A stretch of 64,000 nt of DNA from Actinorugispora endophytica. Its GTDB lineage: Bacteria; Actinomycetota; Actinomycetes; Streptosporangiales; Streptosporangiaceae. Shown one piece after another: positions 50,789 through 59,625 of the stretch. The stretch's first letter is position 1. Each line of letters opens with the position of its first letter. Both the position numbers and the translations under genes were made by a program. The notes under the pieces are model-generated. The model was not told the DNA's origin, searched no databases, and saw nothing but the letters and a program-made list of their open reading frames with translations. The stretch covers positions 62,001 to 126,000 of the forward strand of contig NZ_SNYN01000001.1 in assembly GCF_004363075.1 (NCBI RefSeq), written 5' to 3'.

Positions 50789-52908
50789 CAGCTGGTTCCT
50801 TCCTGTGCCACCGTGGCCTCCACGACGGCCTTGGTAGCGATCTCGAAGCGACGCTCGATCGACTCCGATGAGTTCCAAGTGGCGTGCAGGCCTCGAATGG
50901 CGTCTGCGGCCACGTGGCCGGCGCGCAGGCACAGCATGTCGCCCTGGGTGGGCTCGTAGGGCACCTCGCGCATCGCGGCGGCGTCGAGGGCGACACGCTC
51001 GTCAACGCTCGGCACCGAGTCGGGGTCCACTGCCTCGGCGCGACAGACGAAGACCGAGTCAAGGATCGAGGACTTCGTGCCAGCGATGTGCAGTGACGCT
51101 GACATCTCACCAGGGGCGACCAGAGTCGCAGTGCAGCTCAGGCCAGCATCAAGGATCGCGATGATAAGGGGGACATAGGCGGCCGGGTCGTTGTGGTGGT
51201 AGGTGAACACCAGAGGAGCACCGGGCTTGAGCGCCCCGGACATCTGGCAGAAGACTTCGCTGAGGCCAGCAGCAAACTCCTGCATACCGCGCAATCGCGT
51301 GACGTTGCCGGTCAATTCGTCATCCGTACGGGTCGTCTCGGGGGCAAACTCCGCGCGGCCATCCATGAACGTACGCAGCCAGACATAGCAGAAGTCCATC
51401 AACTCGGCGTACTGGACCATGTCGAAGTACGGAGGGTCGGTGAAGACACCATCGAGCGAGGCGGGGCGCAGTGTGAGCTTCTGGGAAGGGGCCGCAGCGA
51501 GCCAGGCACCCTGAGTTTCTGCCGACGGTTCAGAGGCTTCCAGCGGGGCCTCGATGGACTCCCCCGGGATCGGCACGATGATCTTGCGGCGTCCCTCGTA
51601 GCGGGTTTCGTGAGGACTCTTGGCGTACTGCTTGGCCTTCACGTACTTCGCGACAAAGTGGACGAAGGAGCCTGAACCGACCTTGGGAATGCCGAGCAGG
51701 CTGTTCTCGCAAGCAAGCAAAGCCACAGGGAAGCCGTGAACAGCAAAGATGTCCTGGCACTTCAGGGCATAGGTGTCGTAGCGGCAGAGCAGGTTCTGAT
51801 AGCGCAGGAAGTCGCTGAACACGGTCGCCAGGGCATAGCGGGCCTCGTCGTTCTCGACGTCGGCGATCCGACGCATGAGCAGTCCCAGGCCAAGCAGCTG
51901 ACGGTCGCTAAAGAGCTCGCTCCAGCGGTGGTATCCCCAGCGGTGCAAGCGGCTGGTCTCGTCGCCGGCCTGGATCTCCTGGTCAGGGATCAGCAGCTCC
52001 TCGCGATGTTCCTCAAGCAGCTGCGAGGCGCGCTCGGCCCGCGCGATGTCCTCGGCGTCCGGGGTCTTAAACTGCCGACCCTGCACCTGGCCGTAGCAGT
52101 GGACGCAGCGGTACTCGATGCCGTACATGCGGTGCTTCGGCGGCTTCGCCAGCAGCGGGGCGAACTTGAACTTGTCGCCGCAGTAACGGCAGGTCGCCGT
52201 GCCGCGGTAGGTCGAGCGCTCCTTGAGGTCGTGATCGCACTCAGGACAGCGAGGTGCGGAGCTCTTGTCGACCTCGCGCAGGGCATTGCACCCCGGGCAG
52301 TGGTATACCTCGCGGGGGTGGCGCACAGCCTCGGCCAAGCGCAGTCCGGGGAACAGGTCGACGTTCTCACCGCAGGACGGGCAGGCGCACGTCTTCACGA
52401 GGTGGGCATACTTCACGTCAGCCGGCTCCGAACAGATCGTGCAACTAGTGCGGTAGAGATCGCCGATCTGGTTGCGCACGTCATCCATGACCTTCTCGGC
52501 CTCACGCTGGAAGCGGTCAAGGCCGAGCGGCGAGACTGCCTGGCGCACGGTCCAGTAGGCCATGGGATTCACGTCGCCGCCGACAACGCTCAGACCCAGG
52601 CGAGCCGCTTCGAAGACCGTGGTGCCACCGCCCATGAACGGGTCGGCGATGATGCCTCGCACGTCGTGACCGCTGAAGTAGTCAGCGGACAGGGACTGGT
52701 CACCGAACTCGGAGAGCAGGAGCGAGCGGAAGACCGAGCCCGGGCGTCGGGCGAACCACTTGTGGATCTGGATGATTGGGCGATAGGACTGCTGGACCTG
52801 CTTCTCGCGCAGTGCGAGGCGTGCCACGAAAGTCGGATCATAGCGGCTCTCCAGGCGGTCAACCGGCTCAGTGGGGTTCTCGGTGGTCAGAGCAACTTCG
52901 ATCGTCAT
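50788..52908 (-). CDS. DNA methyltransferase with DUF1156-like N-terminus and zinc ribbons
   Basis: The 706-residue protein has HKWFARRPGSVFRSLLLSEF near residue 50, the SAM motif ADPFMGGGTTVFEAARLG (near residue 88) and a catalytic TDPPYFDMVQY (near residue 495). Between them lie several Cys-x2-Cys pairs (CTIC, CPSC, CPGC/CPEC, CRYC, CVHC) forming zinc ribbons. The order (binding motif first, DPPY late) with the ribbon insert is typical of the DUF1156 group of adenine/cytosine-N4 DNA methylases. It starts 37 bases after ychF and is lower in GC than that gene. Confidence 0.88.
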   Translation of the reverse strand: MTIEVALTTENPTEPVDRLESRYDPTFVARLALREKQVQQSYRPIIQIHKWFARRPGSVFRSLLLSEFGDQSLSADYFSGHDVRGIIADPFMGGGTTVFEAARLGLSVVGGDVNPMAYWTVRQAVSPLGLDRFQREAEKVMDDVRNQIGDLYRTSCTICSEPADVKYAHLVKTCACPSCGENVDLFPGLRLAEAVRHPREVYHCPGCNALREVDKSSAPRCPECDHDLKERSTYRGTATCRYCGDKFKFAPLLAKPPKHRMYGIEYRCVHCYGQVQGRQFKTPDAEDIARAERASQLLEEHREELLIPDQEIQAGDETSRLHRWGYHRWSELFSDRQLLGLGLLMRRIADVENDEARYALATVFSDFLRYQNLLCRYDTYALKCQDIFAVHGFPVALLACENSLLGIPKVGSGSFVHFVAKYVKAKQYAKSPHETRYEGRRKIIVPIPGESIEAPLEASEPSAETQGAWLAAAPSQKLTLRPASLDGVFTDPPYFDMVQYAELMDFCYVWLRTFMDGRAEFAPETTRTDDELTGNVTRLRGMQEFAAGLSEVFCQMSGALKPGAPLVFTYHHNDPAAYVPLIIAILDAGLSCTATLVAPGEMSASLHIAGTKSSILDSVFVCRAEAVDPDSVPSVDERVALDAAAMREVPYEPTQGDMLCLRAGHVAADAIRGLHATWNSSESIERRFEIATKAVVEATVAQEGTS

Positions 52909-52945
52909 GCTCGAATCCTAGGCAGGGCCTCCAACAGTCGGGGTG

Positions 52946-54061
52946 TCACTTCTTGTTGCTCCCAGAGGTTGGTGCGTGCCGGAACTCCACCACGTCGCCG
53001 TCTGCCATCACGTACTCCTTGCCTTCGATGCGGACCTTCCCGACGGCTTTCGCCGCCTGCATCGAGCCGGCTTCGACCAGGTCGTCGAAGGAGACGACCT
53101 CGGCCTTGATGAAGCCGCGCTGGAAGTCGGTGTGGATGACACCGGCCGCCTCGGGGGCCGTGTCGCCCTTGTGGATGGTCCAGGCGCGCGCCTCCTTCGG
53201 CCCGGCCGTCAGGTAGGTCTGCAGGCCCAGGGTGGCGAACCCGACGCGCGCCAATTGGGCCAGACCGGATTCGGTCTGCCCCATCGACTCCAGGAGCTCG
53301 GCCGCCTCGTCGTCCTCCAGCTCGGCGAGCTCGGACTCGATCTTGGCGTCGAGGAAGATGGCCTCGGCCGGGGCCACCAGGTCGGACAGCTTGGCGCGCA
53401 GCGCCTCGTCGCCGAGCTCGTCGGTGTCCAGGTTGAACACGTAGATGAACGGCTTGACGGTGAGCAGGTTGAGCTCTCGCAGGTGGGCCAGGTCGATCCC
53501 GGCGGCGGGGCCGCCCGACGACAGCGGCTTCCCCTCGTCCAGGACCCGCTGGGCGGCCTCGGCCGCGGCCAGGAGCTGCTGCCGGTCCTTGTCCTTGGCG
53601 TTGGTCCTGGCCTCCTTGGCCAGCCGCGGCAGCGCCTTCTCCAGGGTCTGGAGGTCGGCCAGGATCAGCTCGGTGTTGATGGTCTCGATGTCCCGCGAGG
53701 CGTCGATCTCCCCGTCGACGTGCGTCACGTCCGGGTCCTCGAACTCCCGGATGACCTGGCAGATCGCGTCGGTCTCGCGGATGTTGGCGAGGAACTTGTT
53801 GCCCAGCCCCTCGCCTTCGGAGGCGCCGCGGACGATTCCCGCGATGTCCACGAAGGTGACGGTGGCGGGCAGGATCTTGGCGGAACCGAAGATCCCGGCC
53901 AGGGTGTCGAGTCGGGGGTCGGGGACACCGACCACACCGACGTTGGGCTCGATGGTGGCGAACGGGTAGTTCGCCGCCAGAGCGTCGTTCTTGGTCAGGG
54001 CGTTGAACAGGGTGGACTTGCCGACGTTCGGCAGGCCGACGATCCCAATAGACAGACTCAC
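52946..54061 (-). CDS. ychF: Redox-regulated ATPase/GTPase
   Basis: The 371-residue OBG-family protein has GLPNVGKSTLFNALT, switch region DIAGIVRGASEGEGLGN, the NLDTDELG loop in place of the usual NKxD, and the C-terminal TGS-like domain (ARAWTIHKGDTAPEAAGVIH, RGFIKAEVVSFDDL). YchF prefers ATP, binds ribosomes and catalase in E. coli. The start is GTG at 54061, without a strong ribosome site. It corresponds to Rv1112, and the downstream restriction system reads in the same direction. Confidence 0.95.
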   Translation of the reverse strand: MSLSIGIVGLPNVGKSTLFNALTKNDALAANYPFATIEPNVGVVGVPDPRLDTLAGIFGSAKILPATVTFVDIAGIVRGASEGEGLGNKFLANIRETDAICQVIREFEDPDVTHVDGEIDASRDIETINTELILADLQTLEKALPRLAKEARTNAKDKDRQQLLAAAEAAQRVLDEGKPLSSGGPAAGIDLAHLRELNLLTVKPFIYVFNLDTDELGDEALRAKLSDLVAPAEAIFLDAKIESELAELEDDEAAELLESMGQTESGLAQLARVGFATLGLQTYLTAGPKEARAWTIHKGDTAPEAAGVIHTDFQRGFIKAEVVSFDDLVEAGSMQAAKAVGKVRIEGKEYVMADGDVVEFRHAPTSGSNKK

Positions 54062-54254
54062 GGAGTTCGAGTGTAGGCGGTCGCGCCCCCGGTCCACCCC
54101 CGTTGCTCCCGCGACCGGGGGAAGATCCCCCTTTGTCCCCCTTCGCCTGCGCGTCGGACCAGGTCAGGAGTAACGTCCTGGAGAGTGGTTCGGCCGCGGG
54201 CCGCGCCGCTCTCACCCGACCGGCAGGGGCCGGGCGGCCACTTGGGGGGTAAGG

Positions 54255-55269
54255 GTGGTTCATGATCCTGTGCGGGCGTTCGTACATCGCCATCCGAACG
54301 TTCGCTATGCAACAAGACAGATCCGTTCGCGTCTTCCACAGTTCCTGGGTGGAATCGATCCGGAACTCATTCCGCCCCGGGTCCGCTCCTTCGACCTGCC
54401 GCTCCCCCGGCGCGCGGGCGGCGACGCGCTGGGCCCCGGGTCGGTCGCCGTCCGCGTGCCGGGCGACCTGTCCGTGCCGCGCCGCCTCCACGAGGCGGGG
54501 GTCGCGGGGTACGAGCCGCGGGCCCTCGCCTGCTTCCTGGCCGTCCTGGAGCACGCCCCGGCGGGGGCCGTCCTGGACGTCGGCGCGCACGTCGGCCTGT
54601 ACGCGCTGCTGGCCGCCGCGCGGAGCCGCCGCCGGGTCTACGCCTTCGAGCCGACGGCCGAGGTCGCGGCCGCCGCGCGCCATCGCCGAGGAGAACGGGC
54701 TGCGGGTGCGGGTGGAGGAGGCCGCCCTGAGCAACCACACCGGCACGGGGACGCTGCGGCTGTCCGCGACCGGCGAGGCGTCCAACTCGCTCGCGGCGGG
54801 CTTCCGGCCCGAACTCGGACGCGTCCCGGTCCGGGTGGACACCGCGTCGCGGTGGCGTGAGCGGGACAACATCGTTCCGGCCGTCCTGAAGATCGACACG
54901 GGGCCGACGGGCCCGGACGTGGTGGCGGGCGCCCTGGAGGTCATGCGCCGCTTCCGCCCGTGGGTCCTGTGCGAGGTGCCGCCCGACCGGGGGCTGGAGG
55001 AGCGGCTGATGGCGCTGCTGGAGCCGCTCGACTACACCTGGCACCGCGTCGACGGCGATCCGCCGTACCCGCCCCGCGCCCGCATCCGGGAGCCCGGCAC
55101 CGGCGACCCCTTGTGGCTGTTCGCCCCCGGCCTTCCCGACGAGGGGTTCTGGGAGACCGCCCGGCTCTGGAACGAGGCGGTCCTCGGCTGCCGCCCGCCG
55201 GCCGGCGACGCGGGACCGGCCGGCGGGAACGTCCCGCGCGCCCGGGCCGGACGCGGCCGGAGCCGGTGA
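54255..55269 (+). pseudogene. FkbM-family methyltransferase, frameshifted
   Basis: The first frame (from GTG 54255) carries the FkbM Rossmann start VLDVGAHVGLYALLAAA and VYAFEPTAEV. The family continues in the +1-shifted frame with AIAEENGLRVRVEEAALSNH, VLKIDTGPTGPDVVAGALEV and PWVLCEVPPD. The switch occurs at about 54672-54684 (GCCGCGCGCCATCGCC), where one base too many (or two too few) breaks the reading. Rejoined, the protein would be about 337 residues. FkbM enzymes methylate hydroxyls of sugars and polyketides; no partner gene is visible. A sequencing error is possible. Confidence 0.75.
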
Positions 55270-55330
55270 CGCGGGCCTCCCGCGTGGCGCGGAAGACCTC
55301 CGCCCTCCGGGCTTGAGAGCATGGCCGACT

Positions 55331-56695
55331 ATGGCTATGGACGGGTTTTACGTGTTCCTCGCACTACTGGTGGGTCTGGCCGTCGGCGCGGCGCTGGGGT
55401 GGTCGCTGGCACGGGCGCGCTACGCGGGGGCGGAGGCGCGGGCCCAGGCCGCCGACGAGCGGGCCGCCTACGTCGAGGAGCAGCTCGCCGAGCGCTTCCG
55501 GTCGCTGTCGGCGCAGGCCCTGGACGCCACCAACCAGCGCTTCATGGAGCTCGCCGAAGGGCGCCTGCGCGCGGTGAACCAGGCGGCGGGCAACGACCTG
55601 GACCAGCGCCGCCAGGCCATCGAGCACCTGGTCGCGCCGCTCAGGGACACGCTGGCGCGGGTGGAGAGCCGGCTGCGCGAGGCCGACGCGGGGCGACGCG
55701 CCGCGCACGCCGAGCTCGCCAAGCAGGTCGAGATGGTCCGCGAGGGGTCGGACCGGCTGCGCGACGAGACCAGCGCGCTGGTCACCGCGCTGCGGCGGCC
55801 CGAGGCCCGGGGCCGCTGGGGCGAGCTGCAACTGCGCCGGGTCGCCGAGCTGGCCGGCATGGCGGCCCACTGCGACTTCGAGGAGCAGGTCGGCGCCGCG
55901 ACCGACGACGGCCTGCAGCGCCCCGACATGGTGGTGCGCCTGGCCGGTGGCAAGAGCATCGTCGTGGACTCCAAGGTGTCGCTGGCCGCCTACCTGGAGG
56001 CGGTGGGGAGCGACGACCCCGCCGTGCGCGCGGACCGGCTCGGCGCGCACGCGCGGCACGTGCGCGCGCACGTGGACCGGCTCGCGGCCAAGGCGTACTG
56101 GGCGGCGTTCGCCCCGGCTCCCGAGTTCGTGGTGCTGTTCATCCCCGGGGAGGCGTTCCTGGCCCCCGCTCTGGAGCGCGACCCCGGGCTGCTGGAGCAC
56201 GCGATGGCCAGGCGGGTGCACATCGCCACGCCCACCACCCTTATCTCACTGCTACGCACCGCCCAGTACGCATGGCAGCAGGAGGCGCTCAGCGAGAACG
56301 CCCGGGAGGTGTTCGAACTGGGGAAGCGACTGCACGGCAGGCTCTCGACGCTCGGCGGGCACATGGACGGGCTCGGCAGGGCGCTGTCCCGGACCGTCAC
56401 CGCCTACAACCAGACCGTGGGGTCCCTGGAGAGCCGGGTCCTGGTGACGGCCCGCCGGTTCGAGGAGCTCGGGCTGGTGGAGGAGGAGCTGGCCGCGCCG
56501 CGCGGCGTGCACGAGCAGGCGCGGGTCCTGACCGCCGCGGAACTGGCCGGAACCGCCGCGGCGGAGGCCGGCGGCCGCGACGGTGACAGGTCTCACACAC
56601 CGGTTGACCTGGGCGACGGGGTGCCGGATCGCGATCGGACGGGCCTCGACCGCGACACGACGTCCGAGAAAGAGCAGATTTTTCACATGAAGTGA
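55331..56695 (+). CDS. rmuC: RmuC-family DNA recombination protein
   Basis: The 454-residue protein has an N-terminal membrane anchor (YVFLALLVGLAVGAALGWSL), a long coiled coil (residues about 35-165) and the RmuC domain with RGRWGELQLRRVAELAGM, IVVDSKVSLAAYLEA and FVVLFIPGEAFLAPAL. RmuC limits inversion rearrangements and resembles restriction-nuclease folds. The C-terminal 60 residues are variable. ATG at 55331 is used; ATG at 55337 is equally possible. Confidence 0.92.
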   Translation: MAMDGFYVFLALLVGLAVGAALGWSLARARYAGAEARAQAADERAAYVEEQLAERFRSLSAQALDATNQRFMELAEGRLRAVNQAAGNDLDQRRQAIEHLVAPLRDTLARVESRLREADAGRRAAHAELAKQVEMVREGSDRLRDETSALVTALRRPEARGRWGELQLRRVAELAGMAAHCDFEEQVGAATDDGLQRPDMVVRLAGGKSIVVDSKVSLAAYLEAVGSDDPAVRADRLGAHARHVRAHVDRLAAKAYWAAFAPAPEFVVLFIPGEAFLAPALERDPGLLEHAMARRVHIATPTTLISLLRTAQYAWQQEALSENAREVFELGKRLHGRLSTLGGHMDGLGRALSRTVTAYNQTVGSLESRVLVTARRFEELGLVEEELAAPRGVHEQARVLTAAELAGTAAAEAGGRDGDRSHTPVDLGDGVPDRDRTGLDRDTTSEKEQIFHMK

Positions 56696-56735
56696 CATAG
56701 TCGGTGCTGTGAGCCACACGAGGGAGTATGCGGTG

Positions 56736-57242
56736 ATGACGACACGTGACGCGCGCGGTGCCCGCGCGCCGCACCGGTCGGGGCCGCCGCGCCGCCGCGG
56801 CGGCGGCAGCGCACCCGTCCACACCGGGCCGCCGCTGCGCCTCACCGCGCGCGGCGCGATCGTCGGCGTCACCCTGGCCAGTTTCGCCTCGACGATGCTG
56901 GCCGACGCCGTGGAGCGCCCTATCGTGAGCGGGATCGGCTTCGTGGCCGCCTGCGTTCTGGCGGCCCTGCTGGTACGCGCCGCCGACCTGCTGACCCTGA
57001 GCGTGAGTCCGCCGCTGGCCTACTTCGTCGCGGCGCTGACCGCCGAGATCGTCCTGACCCTGGGGACCGACGGCTTCGCCCGTGGCGTGTCCATCGGCAT
57101 CGCCACCCGCCTCGCCGACATCGCGCCCTGGCTGTTCGCCGGGACCGCGCTGGTCCTGGTCGTCGTCATCCCGCGCGGGCTGGCCCGCAACGTCCGCGCC
57201 CTGGGCGACGAACTCAACGGCCGCAACCGCCGCCGCCCGTAG
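56736..57242 (+). CDS. DUF6542 membrane protein
   Basis: The 168-residue protein has a basic disordered N-terminus and four membrane segments (LTARGAIVGVTLASFASTML, GIGFVAACVLAALLV, PLAYFVAALTAEIVLTLG, LFAGTALVLVVVIPRGLARN). It matches the actinobacterial family beside ispH (Rv1111c position). Function is unknown. GTG at 56733 or ATG at 56736 are both close to GGGAG. Confidence 0.8.
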   Translation: MTTRDARGARAPHRSGPPRRRGGGSAPVHTGPPLRLTARGAIVGVTLASFASTMLADAVERPIVSGIGFVAACVLAALLVRAADLLTLSVSPPLAYFVAALTAEIVLTLGTDGFARGVSIGIATRLADIAPWLFAGTALVLVVVIPRGLARNVRALGDELNGRNRRRP

Positions 57243-57255
57243 GAAGGCTTTCCCC

Positions 57256-57317
57256 GCCGATCTTGACGTTTCCGGGGTCTCAACCGTCTCCGAGACCCCG
57301 GAAACGTCAAGATCGGC
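57256..57317. terminator. Shared-sequence hairpin, 26-bp perfect arms
   Basis: Bases 57256-57281 and 57292-57317 are exact reverse complements with a 10-base loop; the stem reads GATCTTGACGTTTCCGGGGT then CTC. It lies between the converging DUF6542 and ispH genes. Confidence 0.8.
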
Positions 57318-57330
57318 AGGGAAACCTCTA

Positions 57331-58329
57331 CTAGGCCGGGGAGAGCGGCAGCAGCTTGTGGGCGATGGAGCCGTCCTTGCCGCGGCGGGCGCGCAGCTCC
57401 TTGGGGAGGGCGAAGGTGAGCTTCTCCCGCTCGGTCTCGATCTCCTCGACGTCGCCGAAACCGTGGCCGGCGAGACGCTCCAGGAGCTCCTTCACGAGGA
57501 TCTCGGGCACCGACGCGCCGCTGCTGACGCCGACGGTGCGCACGCCCTCCAGCCACTCGTCCTTGAGGAAGGTGGCGTTGTCGACCAGGTACGAGGCGTT
57601 GGCCCCCGCGTCGAGGGCGACCTCCACCAGGCGGACCGAGTTGGAGGAGTTGGCCGACCCCACCACGACGAACAGGTCGCACTCGGGGGCGATCTCCTTG
57701 ACCGCGGCCTGGCGGTTGGAGGTGGCGTAGCAGATGTCGTCGCTGGGCGGGTCGATCAGGTTGGGGAACCTGGCCCGCAGCGCCTCGACGGCGGCGTTCG
57801 TCTCGTCCACCGACAGCGTCGTCTGGGACAGCCAGGAGACCCGGTCGGGGTCCCGGACCTGGATGTTCGCGACCTCGTCGGGACCGTCCACGATCTGGAT
57901 GTGCTCGGGCGCGTGTCCGCTGGTGCCCTCGACCTCCTCGTGACCGGTGTGTCCGATCAGGATGATGTCCAGGTCCTCGGCGGCGAAGCGCTGCGCCTCC
58001 TTGTGCACCTTGGTGACCAGCGGGCAGGCGGCGTCGATGGTCTTGAGCCCGCGCTCGGCGGCCTCGGAATGCACCATGGGCGAGACGCCGTGTGCGGAGA
58101 AGACCACCGTCGCGCCCTCGGGGACCTCGGAGGTCTCCTCGACGAAGACGGCGCCGCGCTCCTCCAGGGTGCGCACGACGTGCGTGTTGTGCACGATCTG
58201 CTTGCGCACGTAGATCGGTGCGCCGTACTGCTCAAGGGCCTTCTCGACCGTGATGACAGCGCGGTCGACCCCGGCGCAGTAACCTCGGGGCTTGGCGAGC
58301 AGGACACGGCGGCGATTCGTCGCAGTCAT
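57331..58329 (-). CDS. ispH: 4-hydroxy-3-methylbut-2-enyl diphosphate reductase
   Basis: The 332-residue iron-sulfur enzyme performs the last step of the MEP isoprenoid pathway. The three cluster cysteines are in [22 protein letters not shown] and [16 protein letters not shown] and the SSNSxRL segment ([17 protein letters not shown]) bind the diphosphate. Start and length are standard. It is convergent with DUF6542 and divergent from the 214-residue plus-strand gene. Confidence 0.97.
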   Translation of the reverse strand: MTATNRRRVLLAKPRGYCAGVDRAVITVEKALEQYGAPIYVRKQIVHNTHVVRTLEERGAVFVEETSEVPEGATVVFSAHGVSPMVHSEAAERGLKTIDAACPLVTKVHKEAQRFAAEDLDIILIGHTGHEEVEGTSGHAPEHIQIVDGPDEVANIQVRDPDRVSWLSQTTLSVDETNAAVEALRARFPNLIDPPSDDICYATSNRQAAVKEIAPECDLFVVVGSANSSNSVRLVEVALDAGANASYLVDNATFLKDEWLEGVRTVGVSSGASVPEILVKELLERLAGHGFGDVEEIETEREKLTFALPKELRARRGKDGSIAHKLLPLSPA

Positions 58330-58385
58330 GCCACCATCCTATGGGCCGTGCGCCCCACCCCGCCCAAAGCGGGTCGAACGGACCC

Positions 58386-58423
58386 CGGCCGCGGTGCGCG
58401 GACCGGTCCGCGCACCGCGGCCG
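58386..58423. promoter_or_regulatory. 38-bp perfect palindrome in a divergent promoter region
   Basis: Bases 58386-58404 are the exact reverse complement of 58405-58423, with no spacer; the centre reads GGACCGGTCC. It sits between the start of ispH (58329) and the next plus-strand start (58639). A terminator there would be odd, so a regulator or nucleoid site is possible. The rest of the 58330-58638 gap holds no gene. Confidence 0.5.
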
Positions 58424-58638
58424 TCCCGGGAAGGGCCGCAGGTAACGCCGGGAACTCACCCCGGTCCCGAGGTGGCGAATTCGGGGCGGCGGCACCTGCT
58501 CCGAGGAGTCAAACTCCCCTATTCTGGCTATCTCTCAATCGAAGCGCCGTCGCCGTTCCCGGCAGTCCACTTCCCCGGGCCCGCAGGATGCGTCCGCACC
58601 ACGTCCCAGACCGTGAACCTCAGGAGCCTCCGAGTCAT

Positions 58639-59283
58639 ATGTCCAAGCCCTCGATCGCCAGTAAGCTCACCGGCGCGTTCAAGCGCGTCTTCGGCAAGAC
58701 CACCCGGCCGGTGGCCTCCAGCAAACCGGAGGACATGGCCGCCGGTGACGCCGTGGTGCACGACCCCGACGCCCCGACCGAGACGACCCCGGCGGACGCC
58801 TCCGCCGCGGACGCCGCCGGGGAGTTCGCCACCGAGGCCGCGTCCGCCCAGGAGCAGCAGCCGTTGGAGACCCCGGCGTCCCCGGAGGCCGCCGAGGCCG
58901 TCCGGACCGAGCCCGTCGAGACCTCCGAGACCGCCGCCGAGGAGCCCGTCCAGGACGAGGCCGACCTGGTGAGGCCCGAGGAGAAGGCGGAGATCGCCGA
59001 GACCCTGAACGTCGCCGAGGCCGAGACCGTCGCGGCCCCGACCAAGGCGTTCGTCGAGGCGCGGGCCGCCGCCGAGGGCGGCTCCTCCCCCGAGGGCGGC
59101 GCGCCGCCCCTGCCCAACTACGACACCCTGACGCTCCCCTCCGTCCGGGCGCGGCTGCGCAAGCTCACCATCGAGCAGGTGCGCGAACTGCGCGCGTACG
59201 AGTCGGCCAACGCCAACCGTCCCGAGTTCGTGCGCATGTACGACAACCGGGTGGCCAAGCTGGAGGCGGAGGCCGCCGAGTAG
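58639..59283 (+). CDS. Actinobacterial helical protein with conserved C-terminal domain (lipid-droplet-associated type)
   Basis: The 214-residue protein has a basic amphipathic N-terminus (SIASKLTGAFKRVFGKTTRP), a long acidic disordered middle (Glu/Ala/Thr/Pro) and a conserved C-terminal helical unit (NYDTLTLPSVRARLRKLTIE then QVRELRAYESANANRPE). This C-terminal domain occurs in actinobacterial proteins annotated as lipid-droplet-associated and in others of unknown role. Its place between ispH and xseA is conserved in the order. Confidence 0.75.
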   Translation: MSKPSIASKLTGAFKRVFGKTTRPVASSKPEDMAAGDAVVHDPDAPTETTPADASAADAAGEFATEAASAQEQQPLETPASPEAAEAVRTEPVETSETAAEEPVQDEADLVRPEEKAEIAETLNVAEAETVAAPTKAFVEARAAAEGGSSPEGGAPPLPNYDTLTLPSVRARLRKLTIEQVRELRAYESANANRPEFVRMYDNRVAKLEAEAAE

Positions 59284-59430
59284 CGGTTCCCGGCACGGGC
59301 GCGACGGCGCGGGGCCGGGCGCGCGCACGGGGGCGGGATCGCGGCCGTGACCGCCCGCTGGCCGGCGACGGCCCGCCCCGGCGGCTCGCCGGCACCATGT
59401 TCGAGGGCCGGTCCTGCCCCCGCTCGGGAT

Positions 59431-59484
59431 GGTCTTGAGCTTTCCGCCCTTCCAGGCCCCGAAACGGGCGGAAGGCTCAAGACC
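59431..59484. terminator. Hairpin with 19-bp arms (one mismatch)
   Basis: GGTCTTGAGCTTTCCGCCC (59431-59449) pairs with 59466-59484 with one G:U position. The loop CCGAAACGGG region is nearly identical to that of the hairpin at 328-406. It ends the 214-residue gene's transcript upstream of xseA. Confidence 0.65.
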
Positions 59485-59614
59485 GTCAACGAAACCCTCG
59501 CGCGGCGGACATCATGGGCGCGGCCTCGTCAGGCCTCTCCCCGGAGCAGGAGGATCATCCGGCCGACCCACCGAAACACCTCCGCCCCGGAGACTCCCTC
59601 CGGCCGGGCACTAG
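59485..59614. repeat. Dispersed intergenic repeat, copy C (inverted, partial)
   Basis: Read on the minus strand this stretch repeats the unit at 182-330: GTTGAC next to GAGGGTTT, then CGCGCGGCGGACATCATGGG against the first copy's ACGTCCGTCGCG complement, GGCCGCGCCCATGA, and a distant match GGTGGGTC near its far end. About a third of the unit is diverged or lost. It lies directly before the xseA start, so the gene's leader comes from the repeat. Confidence 0.6.
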
Positions 59615-59625
59615 GCTCGGCTGTC

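Noticed and set aside
26600-52900. Whole accessory region as one integrative conjugative element
   Set aside because: No integrase, relaxase, replication gene, tRNA target or flanking direct repeat was found, and GC varies in patches, suggesting several independent events.
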